Below are positions 26,196 to 38,189 of a stretch of DNA of 64,000 nucleotides, one piece after another. Every line of letters starts with the position of its first letter. Position 1 is the stretch's first letter. The position numbers and the translations under genes were made by a program. The notes under the pieces are model-generated. The model was not told the origin of the DNA and did no database searches. It saw only the letters and a program-made list of their open reading frames with translations. The DNA is from Diorhabda sublineata. Taxonomy: Eukaryota; Arthropoda; Insecta; Coleoptera; Chrysomelidae. The stretch is taken from the NCBI RefSeq assembly GCF_026230105.1, contig NC_079480.1, positions 22,362,488 to 22,426,487 on the forward strand, given 5' to 3'.

Positions 26196-28324
26196 CTTCG
26201 GGCGATTGAAAAGCATCACAACTAAAGACTTTCTGCGATATTATCATTGTTTAGAATCATGAAGCATATCGCTTGAGTATTTTCATGCATTCGAATGGAA
26301 AAGGAAAAAAGAAAACGAAAATAGGAACGATTTTATAGCTGCGAAGTTTTTATTTCTTTTCTTCTTAAGTCTCAGATTGTGATAATTTGAATTAAGCTAA
26401 AAGAAATTTCCAGGGATTAGAAGTCGTAAATTTTTTTTCAAACGCTTTTTTTTAGTTTAAAAATAGCATAAATGAATTTCGATACCGATATTCCTGAGAA
26501 CTCTAAATTCCTTATGGGATTTTATCAGAACTTAGCAGACTTTTAACTTTTTTTAAAATCTAGTACAGTTTAAACAGAAAAAAAAAGCATATTGATGAAA
26601 AATTTAATGATTTTGTATATCAAACTACAATGATTTGTCAGTCGATTACATTTTATGCATACGCCAAGTCAAGTTTTGAAAACTTTTTTATCAACATTAC
26701 CCTTATATTACTGATTTTTTTTAAATTTAGTTGTTTCAAGTTGTGAAATATGATATTTCCTACAATTTTGTTGTTTAAATTATTTTTGTATCAAAAAAAA
26801 TGAGAAAGATGGTAAGTTTAATTTTACGCTTTAATCTCCCGGACTATATCTGTCTCTAAAACACTCGTAGACACACGTTCTACTCTCTCTCTTTTTTCTA
26901 TTACGTATCCACCGATATCCTTGTCTTTAACAGAATCGGTAGACAACAAGTATAATCGATTACTTCGAATTATTATAATCGAATTGAAATATTGTTAATT
27001 AACTATAATGTTAACTAAAACCTAATAATTATAAATGTATATAATAGAGTGACGTAACACGCGATGACATGACATGACATGACCACAGAAATTCTAACGG
27101 TAATCTTAGTAATAATTAATCAATTCAGTAATTATATTTAAGCAAAATTATTTCAGTGATCAAATTCGATGAAATTATCATTTTCAACCGGCGTATTTTC
27201 TCGGTTCTTTTTCGTTTTGCTTTCAAAGTTTAAGTAAGCTTTTAAATAACGAAATCCCGAAGTTTCCAACTTTTTACAGTTAGAGTAACGATTTCCGCGC
27301 ACACCTTTTAATCCGACAGCCTAAAAACGTACATAAAACTTTTATATACCCGTCTACTAGATGTACCGTAATCTCTAATAACAAAACTTCTAATTTCAGT
27401 AATGTAGCGGACATATTTGATAATCATTGGATAATAAAAATGAACATTAAAATTGATAATTAGTAGTTTGTTATAATTTTATAGTACTGCTATTGATTAA
27501 TAGATGGCGATACGTTTTTTCATCATTTTTAATTTATATGAATATAATATCCTATAATAAGATATACATTTATATTATTAATAATATTCGACATCTAATT
27601 TATGACATTTGAACTACAATATGTTTAATAAAAAATTATTTATTATAATTCGGGGTATAACTAATGAGATATAGATGGCGGTGTGAGTACAACGTTTAAT
27701 GTCATTTCTTCAAAATGTAGACAACAAACAATTTAAAATATCAAAAATTAACATCTTTTTTCTCGATTCAATATTTTTTCTCAACAGGTTATGTTGGATA
27801 TCGGAATGAAAAGTTTTGAGAAAAGTTTTAAAACCGAATTCATTTTCTCTAATCGTTTAGACTTCGAGAACTATGTTTTCGGTATAAGAGTTTTGTTGTA
27901 CACGTTTAAATGGTTGTAGAACACGAATAACTTTCAAAGTAAATACAATACTTAAGAATAGACGTTTTCTTTTTAAAATTTATTATAATTGGAATTCGAA
28001 TTATATATTTTATTGTATTTTAGAAACAGTAAAGATAATAAGTTGTTTTGAAGGTCAACATAACCACGATTTTATTGTTATTTAAATTAAAAGTAAATTT
28101 ACAGGAAGAGCTGCTACAAAACGTCCCTGTAAATATAATTATACTTTTATGAATCGATCAGAATCTTAAGCCATTCGTGCAAGTTGCTTTTTTTGTAAGC
28201 AATATAATAAAAATATCATAATGGAGGTTGCGTACTGCCCTCTAGCGGTTTGTCACTACAATATTACACGTATACACATTCATGTTTGCGCTTAATGTTT
28301 ACTTAGTCGATTATAGCTGAAGGT

Positions 28325-28325
<1 letters not shown>
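26196..28325. other. 2.1-kb AT-rich stretch
   Basis: No gene recognised. A short GACAT x3 tandem is at 27064-27083. 'ATAGATGGCG' words at 27502 and 27670 resemble mariner sub-terminal sequence but stand alone. Confidence 0.4.

Positions 28326-28395
<70 letters not shown>
28326..28395. repeat. (TA)n microsatellite, 70 bp
   Basis: Pure TA/AT dinucleotide run. Confidence 0.95.
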
Positions 28396-28396
<1 letters not shown>

Positions 28397-29929
28397 CATC
28401 AAGGTATCACGAAATAAAATAATTTATTGTAAAATAGTCATTTTTTGACGTATTGCCGTACAAATACAACGGATTCAGAAACCATAGAACTAGATGAGGT
28501 ATAATGTCAATAATCATGGAACGTTATTTTTCACAGAGAAGTAAATACGTATAAATAGCTGTTAAGAAATAAGTTAATCTACGTTAAGAAACAGGAAACA
28601 ATGAAAATAGTTTTTAGATTTATAAAATATACTAAAATTCGAGGTTAGTCATAATAAACGATGTATACAAGGTGATACATATAATAATATATGAATTTAT
28701 GTATTGTTTTGATAATTCTTTAGTATTTTTTTGAACAAATTCGACGCGTTTTCTGAAGATTATCTTTTTGAGAATTATAAAGTCGATAAAAACTATTATC
28801 AACAATGATATTATCAAAAATTTCCACTCATTTACAGAGAAATGTCTTCATTTTCACAGAAATTGCTACAGATCGTTATAAAATTTGCATAACATAATTT
28901 GGAAATGAATTTATGTATAATTTCAACTTAATTTTTGAGAAAATACTATTAGAACGAAAGAATTAATTGATATTATCACTAAAATACGATAAATTATTTA
29001 ATTATCGATGAAATTATATCAGAATTATCATAGAAATAAAACATTGTAAATTATAAAGTAATATTGGTCTTTCGAGCCGTATAAAAAATGAAAATTTGCT
29101 AATAACATGATATATTACAGAAAAATTGTATATTAGTGATTTGATTTTCATATTTTTTACATCGTATTTACCGAATGAAGCAATTAAAATGAGTTGTAAG
29201 TCCCTTGAGCGATCTTAATTCAAGAAAAAATCTAGGAACGTAAATAAGGTTATGAATCTACTAGCAGTAAACACGCCAGGGAACAATCTCTGACACTATT
29301 TCGAAATTAATTGAATTGTACAAGTTTCTGCATATCCAATGATAGTTTTTCTTCTTCTTTTTCTCGTTTTCAAATTATATTATGCAAATTGAGGAAAATT
29401 CTTTCCGTAATAATGGTAGATTCTATATTTTTGAATAACTAGAATTTTAAATGGAAAATTGAAATTATATAATAAAAAAATATCATTGGGATAAGATCAT
29501 CCCGTCATAACGTAAAGTACGAGGTCCGCGAAAAATTTAGATCATTAAAAATACTAATTTGAATACAAAGGTGTAGAAAATGTGGATTTTTTAAAATTTT
29601 TTAGTTAATTTGTGTAACAAAAATCTCCAAGTAAATTATGAGTTAATTCGTAGTTGGCAGTCGACGTGTTAAAGTTAAATCATCGATTTAAGTCGTTGGA
29701 TCAACTTTTTCCTGATAATGCCCCAAATTTTTTTCGTTTTGACACATCTAGGTAGGTAGGTATACAGGAATTGAATCCAAAAATCCTGATCGCACTACAT
29801 GCTTCCAGAGAGGAGATATCGCTAGTAACAGTTTTTTTGGAGCACGTTTTTCGATTGTATTTTCATTATTCATGTATAATTTCAACGAAAAAATTGACTT
29901 GAATCATGCTTTAGAAGATATCCAAACAT
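28396..29929. other. No gene recognised
   Basis: AT-rich, no motif or structured repeat seen. Confidence 0.35.
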
Positions 29930-30100
29930 TTATTTGAATTTTGTAATGCCTTCGTCAATACGATAATCCGTCCACATCTGACTAGCCGAAATCTCATCTA
30001 GGAAATTCCAAGTAACCTCCTTAATATCCAAATTAACCTTTCTCAATATACTTGATTTTGGAAAAAACCAAAAACCTTCTACCTGATCTTTGTTCCAAAT
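29930..30100 (-). CDS. Possible small terminal exon, unknown protein
   Basis: On the minus strand a 56-codon frame ends in TAA and is preceded by TTTTTGTAG, a good-looking splice acceptor. The frame would open at once on the exon side ('IWNKDQVEGFWFFPKSS', later 'VTWNFLDEISASQMW'). The residue mix looks more protein-like than most chance frames here. No upstream exon, donor or protein family was identified, and a frame this long is not rare by chance in 64 kb. Confidence 0.2.
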   Translation of the reverse strand: MWNKDQVEGFWFFPKSSILRKVNLDIKEVTWNFLDEISASQMWTDYRIDEGITKFK

Positions 30101-30102
30101 CT

Positions 30103-31254
30103 ACAAAAACCATGGCAAGGTATAATTTTCCCGCTACTACCCGGACTAATACAAATATTTTATAAATATGCCACATACGTTATTTTTTACGTACAAATAT
30201 ATTTCATCTAACCCAGTCAAACGAAACGCATGTCTTTGTCACAGATTTCGGATTTAATACATTTTCTGTTATATTCTGTATATAATTACCTTTGATGTCT
30301 TCAGAATATAAGTAAAAACGTCGCTTTGAATATTCCCGACAAAAAAATAGAGATGGGAGTTCGGGATAATTCGTCTTTGTTATTTAAACAGGTCATGGAT
30401 TAGAAAGTCGATTCTAAAACAGATTAATCAGGAAGTTGTGTCATTGGGGATAATAAGCTTATAATTACATCGATATTTAATACACTGTCTTACAAAACTT
30501 GAAATGTGGTTGATGTTTCGTGATTTCTTCTATAATTAGATATAAGTTTAGACCAAATGAAAACAAAACTTCATTTATTTTGACAATTGACATTGACAGT
30601 AATGACACTAACGTCACGATCTTGTATTTAAATTAAAATTCCTCAATTTCCTTTAAAGATTTATACAAAATGACTCGTAATTGTGAATTAAAGGTATAAA
30701 ATCAAACTCAATTTCGTAAATCCATCAAATTTTCTACGAAGTGCGAATTTATATACCAGTAATCTCGAATCGGAAACGAACTAGCTCTGGCTGATTATCC
30801 CACATCTAGAGTCGAAATTAATTACGACTACATTCCGAAATTATGGAGTTTGTAGAAGGAATTATCGTCATTCCAAATTATGATTGAGTAGTAGAAGTTA
30901 TTACAATTCGACACAATGGATATCGGCGACGCTCATTTAAATAACAACCGACGTTTCGTTCTATGCAAAAAATCAATAATCAATAGAGATTATATAATAA
31001 TAAAAATCGGATTAACTTCTTAAAATTCATTAATTGAAGAAATACAACTGGAAGTGCTTCAAGACAAAGGTAAAACTCAATTGAATATAAAATGCTAAAT
31101 TAACCTCCGCGCGTGCCTAATCTCTAGGAGCAGCGTAGCTTAGGTAAAATCGACTTGTACGAGATGCAATTCCAGGTGGAAAATTGTGTTCTGGTCATTA
31201 ATATCTATTTTTATATCACTTCTTTTACTAGAAAATTATAAATTTATTTTAGCA
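30103..31254. other. No gene recognised
   Basis: AT-rich. A slightly GC-richer patch at 31105-31190 shows no recognisable motif. Confidence 0.35.
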
Positions 31255-31450
31255 ACTTCACTCTTTATCTATGCTCAAACCAGTTCGATCGGGTTTAGTT
31301 CGTGATGATATGGTGGCGATTCCAGCACCGTTATTAAACAATTTTTTTGTAATTTCATCATCATCTTACAAAACTGGGAGGTAACTTCATGTTTTTTTGA
31401 TTTAGCCCATTTCGTAAGTTCATTTTAACCACTGGTTGTAAGCGATTTAT
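31255..31450 (-). pseudogene. IS630/Tc1-superfamily transposase C-terminal relic
   Basis: The minus strand at about 31271-31330 reads 'TVLESPPYHHELNPIELV', matching the VLRLPPYHCELNPIELIW motif of DDE_3-type transposases that carries the final Asp/Glu region. Here the usual 'DLN' reads 'ELN'. Upstream, 'RWAKSKKHEV' fragments fit the W-L-SKNI segment after frame changes. Inactive and truncated. It is adjacent to, but in the opposite orientation from, the mariner derivative that follows. Confidence 0.65.
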
Positions 31451-31464
31451 CTCAAGTCTCGAGT

Positions 31465-31792
31465 GATGATTATGGTAACATTGATGAGAATATGTGAAAT
31501 CTGACATTGCCATCACGAAGTTTGACTCTCAAAATTCAGAACGTGTTGTTATACGGGTGGTATTTGAGTTGTTCACATTGATCTTGATCAAAAAATGGAA
31601 AGAAACGTCTTTCGAGGGGGATCAACAAACTTGGAGTTGGACAATCAATGGGTCATCCACAGTATAGTTTGGCCAACGTTTTTCTACACCTGAAGAAGCG
31701 ATTGAATGGTACAAATCACATGTTTTGGAGGTACTTCAATCGAGATCTAACAAACGCTTGTTGTTTCTATAGATCTTAGGTAGCAACCCTCG
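31465..31792 (+). pseudogene. Mariner deletion derivative, copy A
   Basis: The plus strand at 31677-31775 encodes 'RFSTPEEAIEWYKSHVLEVL', matching the RFSS-EEAV--Y--HVLEVP segment of mariner C termini. The element closes with TAGCAACCCTCGTA, the same terminus (reverse complement) as 51586. The N-terminal part shares 'GAACGTGTTGT-ATACG-GTGG' with 58970. Most of the catalytic core is deleted. Confidence 0.75.
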
Positions 31793-32349
31793 TATATGCG
31801 GATTAAGGGGAGTTTTTAGAATTTCTAAAGTGAAGTATTCAATTTTGAAAGTATATAGTAGATTTTATCTGTTAAAAATAACATATCGAATAGTTTTATA
31901 ATGTTGACTAACCCGAGGTGAATTGACAGCTAATTTAACTTTATATTCCAACAAAGAAACTACTTGAGTGGTTTAGTTTCGAATATCTGCAAAGTTGGAT
32001 GCAAACGAGGCCCGAAGCTCCTCGAAACACCGCCAAAACGTGCTGAGTCTGATAGTCGGAGAGTTTTTGATGTATGCGAACAAGATTTGTCGATTTATTT
32101 TCGAGGGACGTTTCTGAGGTTCTAGTGTTATTTATTGCCTTTGTTGATAACTACCCGAAAATGCTATTAATTCAAAAAGTGTCGAGGGGACTAAGCTCCT
32201 CTTCAAGATAGTTTTGTTCGGCACACGTAAAGGATTTTCGCTACCATCGTTTTTGATATTCAACAGGATTCGGTTGAAAATTAAAAGTTAAGATCCATCG
32301 TCATACAATTTTTTTACACGGACTATTTTTAGTTTTCTTCGTAGTATAT
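31793..32349. other. No feature seen
   Basis: AT-rich with a slightly GC-richer patch at 31990-32130. No motif recognised. Confidence 0.35.
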
Positions 32350-32865
32350 TAAATGTTTTTAATTATTTTTTTGTTTTATTTAACGATTTATTTATGGCTT
32401 AACCAAATCCCTCTATGATAATACTATTTATCAATGAATTAAACAATAATTACGTACAGTAGTCAAATAAAATAGTTGTTTATCTATTAATCGAGAAACC
32501 TCTATACACAAATAATCTATCTATGGATTAAAGATGAAAGACGTTATTCTTCTTTTACTGTTAGCCTTTTTCTTTGGAGCTATCAGCGATAGTAAAAATG
32601 AATGTTAGTTTTTTGTTAGTTGATTTTCGTTATAAGATAAAAAGAGTCTATAATTTAGCTAATTATGTGAGAAATAAATAATTATATTCAATTTTAATTG
32701 TTTTATTGTATGTTTTAATAGTTCATTTATGAATTAATAAAATCCCTCTATGATAAAACTATTTATCTATGATTAAACAATAATCGACGTTCTTCTTCTT
32801 CTGTTAGCTTTTTTCTTTGGAGCTTTCAGCTATTGTAAACATGAATGTTAGTTTAGTGATTGTAG
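32350..32865. repeat. 250-bp satellite, block 1 (two full units plus a truncated one)
   Basis: Units are marked by GACGTTATTCTTCTTTTACT at 32540 and its diverged copy at 32786 (246-bp spacing). They are followed by the ATTGTTTTATTGTATGTTTTAATAG segment and the CCCTCTATGAT / TTTATCTATG segment. A truncated unit precedes at 32375-32451. The block is the least decayed in the array: its first unit has an intact 24-codon frame. Confidence 0.85.
32534..32608 (+). CDS. 24-codon signal-peptide-like frame in satellite unit
   Basis: ATG...TAG encodes MKDVILLLLLAFFFGAIS followed by a 6-residue polar tail ending in Cys. The charged start, 11-12 residue hydrophobic core and small-residue G-A-I-S end are those of a secretory signal peptide. 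An AGTAAA word near the end could be a decayed splice donor, which would make this an ancestral first exon. The aligned frame is kept in 33994-34068 and 40144-40218 and, without ATG, at 32780-32850; other units are broken. Expression is unproven. Confidence 0.25.
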   Translation: MKDVILLLLLAFFFGAISDSKNEC

Positions 32866-33910
32866 AAGCGAGAATAGATCTACTATATTATTAAAATCTG
32901 GCAACGTTGTATATTGAACATAAATATATTATATTTTTTTATATTTGAAGAAACTTTATGTTTTGGTTTCTTTTTCCATTGAACATAACGAAATGTAAAT
33001 TTTCCACGGAACACCTTCGATTCCGAAATTCCCATTGGAATAACCGACCTTTTTCAATTCGTTTTCGTCGATGTAAAGACATCATCGCGATCAGGAGGTT
33101 GGAATATGAGGAACGGCAGTAAAAGCGGGAAAAGCTAACGCAATTTTCTACATCCTTGACAACTAGATATCATTGGTTAGAAAACTTGGAAAAGAATAAT
33201 TCTATTTACCGAGTTTATGAACGCTACGAAGGTGTCACATTCTTGTTTTGTCAATTTAGTTACGACAAAAAAATTTTCCTCGAGGTTTAATTTTTTTTAT
33301 ACGAGATCTGTAAGGTTTACATTTAGATATTATTGAATATGAAATTTTTTGAATAGAATTAAAAATATATGAAATAAAATCATACAGAAAAATGTACCAT
33401 ATTTAAAATTGAGTATGAAAATTTGTATTTCGTATAATACTTCGCCAGACTTCAACTAATAAAGTTTGTTTTAGCATTTCAATATGGTAGTTATTTGAAA
33501 GCTTTCTTGAATCAAGTTTCTGCCCTTTAATTTCGCAAATAACCACTCTGAAAAGGGTTACTAACTTTATTTATTTACTTACTTATAACCCCTTACCTAT
33601 ACAGAGTAAATCAGTGGTTAATAACCTAGAGGCGATCTACTAAATTGAGAAATTTGGGTTAATAGGAAAGCAATAAATCTATGAGGTACATAAACACATA
33701 ATATTTTGATGATAACACGAATAACCCCAAAGACAATAGTGTATAAGCGATGATATTAATTCGCGGGATGTTATATAGAAATGAAAAGACAAAACACGTG
33801 AAACATTAGACACGAATTACTATGAGGCCATGTAGGAATGTTTAAGAGGGTAGTGGAATGTGATATATCGTTCTCAGTTGCCCATTAGTTGATGCATTCC
33901 TTAGATTTTT
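32866..33910. other. Spacer between satellite blocks 1 and 2
   Basis: About 1 kb of unrelated AT-rich sequence. A 70-bp patch at 33060-33150 is GC-richer. No gene recognised. Confidence 0.35.
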
Positions 33911-34690
33911 ACGTACAGTCGTCAAATAAAATAGTTGTTTATCTATTAATCGAGAAACCTCTATACACAAATAATCTATCTATGGATTAAACGATGAAAG
34001 ACGTTATTCTTCTTTTACTGTTAGCCTTTTTCTTTAGAGCTATCAGCCATAGTAAACATGAATGTTAGTTTAACGATTTTCGTTATGAGACATAAAAAAA
34101 AATAATCTTATAGTTTATAATTCAGCTAATTATGTGTGATTTAAATAATTATATTCAATTTTAATTGTTTTATTGTATATTTTAATAGTTCATTTATGAA
34201 TTAATAGAATCCCTCTTTGAAAAAACTATTTATCTATGAATTAAACAATAACCGACGTTATTCTTCTTTTATTATTGGCCTTTTCCTTTTGAACTATCAA
34301 CCAAAATAATCCTGAACGTTAATTATTTGACTCAATTCAGTAATTTTCGTTCATTAGCTTCAGGATTCAATATTTCGGTTTCCGTTTCAGTTTTCAGTGT
34401 TTCGGTCAAAGAAAAGAAATAAAAACAAACTTTTAGTGTATTATTTATTTCATGATATATGATTTAAACAATTCAATACAATTTTTGTTGTGTTAGTGTA
34501 GGATTCAATAGTTTATCAATGAATTAATCGTATCACTCTATAATCACCTATTTATTAATGGATTAAAAAATAATTGATGTTACTTCTATGAACTAACTAT
34601 TTCTCTATGGATTAAACAATAAATGACGTTATTCTTCTTTCACTATTGGCCTTTTCTATGGTTGTTTCCAGTCTTTTATGGAAATATGAA
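33911..34690. repeat. 250-bp satellite, block 2 (three units)
   Basis: Anchors at 34000, 34254 and 34625. The first 300 bp (from ACGTACAGTCGTCAAATAAA) are nearly identical to 32452-32760, including the unit leader TATCTATTAATCGAGAAACC. That indicates a recent segmental copy rather than independent decay. The third unit is preceded by a more diverged, partly duplicated leader. Confidence 0.85.
33994..34068 (+). CDS. Second 24-codon signal-peptide-like frame
   Basis: Encodes MKDVILLLLLAFFFRAIS plus a 6-residue tail ending in Cys. It differs from 32534-32608 by three substitutions, all amino-acid changing (Gly to Arg in the core, Asp to His, Asn to His). The Arg weakens the hydrophobic core. 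The absence of silent changes argues against current purifying selection. Confidence 0.2.
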   Translation: MKDVILLLLLAFFFRAISHSKHEC

Positions 34691-34739
34691 GGAAATCTCT
34701 TCTCTTTTATCAATAGTATCGATAAGATGCTGTGTTTAC

Positions 34740-34742
<3 letters not shown>

Positions 34743-34797
<55 letters not shown>
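34743..34797. repeat. (TA)n microsatellite, 55 bp
   Basis: Pure TA/AT dinucleotide run immediately after satellite block 2. Confidence 0.95.
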
Positions 34798-34798
<1 letters not shown>

Positions 34799-34852
34799 CA
34801 TAAATTTTTAATTATGACGTAATATTCCGGCTATTTAAAAATGTGTGTGAGT

Positions 34853-35409
34853 TCATATTTCGACGTAATTTTCCCGGACTACCGTATGCGAAGCCGTTCT
34901 ACGAATTTCAAGTTTATTATAATCGAAACGTCGCCCCGATGTAAAATAATGCCAAAGGAAAGTTGCGAGGAGTTCGATACAGAATCGAATTGAAATATGA
35001 TCGCTAGAATACATCACAGTAAAACGTAAACTGGAATTTATTTCCAACATGATTAAATTTGTATTTCGATGGATCATATTATATCTTCGAGATAAAAATT
35101 CAAATTCAAAACGAAAAAAAAAACAATAATTCGAATGAGACTCTTTTCATTTCCGTATCCGCGGAAATAAATTACATTGACGTACTTACTTCGAAATAAC
35201 AAAAAAATATTTCGAAAAAAAAAACCGTCGATGGGGGATGTGAAATAACGAACGAGAGCTTCAAGAGTTTCGCGAAAATCTCCTTTCCTCAAAGAACGGT
35301 ACGCGAGAGAAACAATTTTCCCGCTAAACAATAGAATAACGAAAAGGAAAATTTGAAAATTAATCACCTCTGAATTCTCAGTCATTAAACAACATGGCGC
35401 TGTATTCAA
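34853..35409 (-). other. GC-richer island with two adjacent minus-strand frames
   Basis: A 111-codon frame (35074-35409) overlaps the start of a 74-codon frame (34853-35077) on the same strand. Base composition is visibly less AT-rich than the surroundings. The first frame contains 'SLRKGDFRETLEALVRYFTS', followed by a GTAAGT donor-like site at about 35188-35193 (read on the minus strand), with a TTTAG acceptor-like site upstream at about 35329. This could be an unrecognised exon or an old coding repeat. No family recognised. Confidence 0.25.
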
Positions 35410-35604
35410 TACTAAAGGAATAGTTGGTATATTATCCGCGAAACCCTTTATTAATGGTTTTGGTTTGCAAATACTTCATTATACGCTACTATGATGATAT
35501 ATATGTGTATATATATATAACTCTTCGCAGAACTGGATTGAGCGGAACATCGAAATACATGAATATGGAACAAAGCAAACCGATCACTTCGGAAATGCGA
35601 TTCT

Positions 35605-35624
35605 CCATACGAAAAATCGTATGG
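35605..35624. repeat. Perfect 8-bp inverted repeat with 4-nt loop
   Basis: CCATACGA-AAAA-TCGTATGG, extendable by one more T-A pair. It lies in a 74-codon frame without recognisable domains (35424-35648). An acceptor-like CTTCGCAG lies upstream at 35523-35530. Confidence 0.6.
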
Positions 35625-35639
35625 AAAATAGTTTCACAT

Positions 35640-37195
35640 AACTTTTAAATGCTTTAGCTCTTGAAAATTGATTCAACGCTCTTATAACTCCTCATAAGCA
35701 TAGACTGAACTCTTCGACTTCATTCATTATGAATAAAATGAGCTCTCAAAAATAATTTGATAAGAACTGAACATATATTGTATGTTTTAAAGATAAAACT
35801 CATTTTGAATCACATTTAGGTCTTATAATCATGAAATGAGCTCCTAGAGATGATTTAGTTGGAGTTGTGATCATTTTTCAATTTGTTTGATATCAAATTC
35901 ATTTTAAAAGAATCTTTAGCTCTTCAAAGTACTGTTAGACATCATTTAATAGAATTTAAATGAGCTATTGAAGATAACTCATTTAGAATTGAAATGAAGC
36001 TCATTTCTCTAAGCTCAAACTCATTTTATTACAAAATCAAATGCATTTTCAGCTTTTAACGATCAATAAGCATCATTTGATAAAAATAAAATGAGCTCCT
36101 GAAGATAACTTACCCACAATTGTAGTTAAGTTCATTTCTATGAGCTCTAACTCATTTCATTGCTAAATTAAATGCTTATTAAGCTTTTCACGAGCTTTGA
36201 TAAGAATAAAATGAGCTCTAAAGATAATTTGATAAGAATTGAAGTGTTTTTAAATATTTGCGAGCTCCAACTCAATATAATGTGAATTTAGGTATGTATA
36301 TAGCTCTTTAAGGACAGGATCAGAGCTCTTGGGAATCATTTATGAGATTAACATGAACTCTTGGAGATAATTTTTTTGTAATTTTTTCAATTTACGAACT
36401 CAAAATCGTTTCAATGCAAAGATATAGCTCTTTATAGACTAAATATGAGCTATTGATTTTTATAGGATAGGAATAAATGAGTTCTCGAAGTCAATTTCAA
36501 TGGAATTCAAGAGATATTTCCTCAAACTCATTTCAGTACAAAATTTAATCCATAATCAACTCCCTATGAACTCTTAGAGATAATTTAATAAAATGTTATT
36601 TTTTGATATTTCCGAGCTCATACTCGATGTAATGTAAAATTAAATGCTCCTTAAGGACACGGAAATAGCTCTTGGACATCATTTAGCGGAAATAAAATGA
36701 GCTCCTGAGAACAAATGTTCATCATAATGAGTTATATTTAATAAAAATAAATGAGCACACAAACGAAACGTTAAATGTAAATATAGCTCTTCGTGAGCAT
36801 GAAATGTGCTCTTGGACATTATTTAACAATATTTAAATGAGTTCTTAAGTATAATTTACTTATAATTGATATGGTTTTCCATTTTTTTCGAATTGAAACT
36901 CATTATATAGCATATATAGCTCTTTATGGGTATAAAATGAGCTCTTGGACATTATATAACAAGATTTAAATGTTTTTAAATATAATTTACTTATAATTGA
37001 CATGATTTTCTATTTTTTCGAATTGAAACTCATTATAAGGCATATATAGCTCTTCGTAGTCATGAAATGAGCTCTTGGACATTATTTAACAACATTTAAA
37101 TGAGTTTTTAAGTATAATTTACTTATAATTGATATAGTTTTCTATTTTTTCGGATTAAAACTTTTATGGGTATGAAATGAGTTCTTGGGCGATAT
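35640..37195. repeat. AGCTC-rich minisatellite, about 1.55 kb
   Basis: The words ATGAGCTC, TAGCTCTT and GAGCTCTTGGA recur every 40-70 bp. In the last 410 bp a clear higher-order unit of 133 and then 130 bp (starts 36781, 36914, 37044) repeats with strong identity, each unit reading ATATAGCTCTT...ATGAGCTCTTGGACATT...TTACTTATAATTGA. Toward 35640 the array is increasingly degenerate. Confidence 0.85.
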
Positions 37196-38189
37196 TCAAT
37201 AGAAATGAGAATAATGTTACAGTTGTTAGTGTTTTTTGTTCATTTTTCCACTTCCATCCACTGAGAATTTGTCGCGCTTTAAAATTTCGAAAGAAAAACA
37301 CACCGAGTCGGTTCGGTTCTGTTGATGACGAAAAGGCATTAGCGGAGGTGTTACAAAAGCTTGAAAATAATGATGGCATCGTGAATATCCTCACTGGATT
37401 ATGATTGTATTGTAGGCGAGATGCTGTGAATGAATAGAGTCATTTAAAAGGTTTCGGTTAGAAAACGGAACACAGAAGATGTGATGGGAAACTTTGTTCT
37501 GCAAAAACAATGGTCTCCAGTTCGAGCCCAGATATTTACGACGAAACCGTTTTGCTTTCCAACTTCGAAAAGTGGTACATAAATCGTTCAAAGTTGGGTA
37601 TCTACACAGATAAAATTTTTTCAAAACAATTTCGATTCATACGAAAATAACTATTTCAATTGTCAAAATTTGGTTTTTCTCGAAGACGCTTTTCAACTGC
37701 AACAAAAAGAACCGACCTTGTGTATGACTAAAACTAGGCGGGGCTATTCATTGTATGTAATGTAGGGGAAATGAAACACGAAAGTTACTCATCCATCAAA
37801 AATTATGTAGCTTCATTTTCAATACGTTTCCATACATATTTAACATAGAAAAAAATATTTACTTCCATATCTGACATAAGAATCTATTAAAGAGAACACG
37901 CGTAGTTCAAAATCCACTAAGTCCCATTAAAATTATTACCTTTCAGTCAAAGAAGGATAAAAGATAAAAGGACTTTGATGTTTAGGCGCTTACGCCTCGT
38001 TTTCACATAAATACCGTATTATATACCATACTTTGAGGTTAGAAAAGATATGAACAATTTTCTGGATAAAATTTGACATAATTATAAATATAAATTATAA
38101 ACAAATACGCCCTGGAACTACATTTTAAAATAAGTTAACAACAAAAAAGAAATCGAAAAGTACCCGTTTTTATTTATCGCCCTCTATAA
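37196..38189. other. No recognised gene
   Basis: Overlapping frames on both strands at 37164-37404. The plus one ends in a protein-like 'VDDEKALAEVLQKLENNDG' but shows no start context, splice sites or known domain. The rest is AT-rich. Confidence 0.3.

Noticed and set aside
35424..35648. 74-codon plus-strand frame after a CTTCGCAG acceptor-like site
   Set aside because: No recognisable domain, and much of the N-terminal part translates a TA-rich run.
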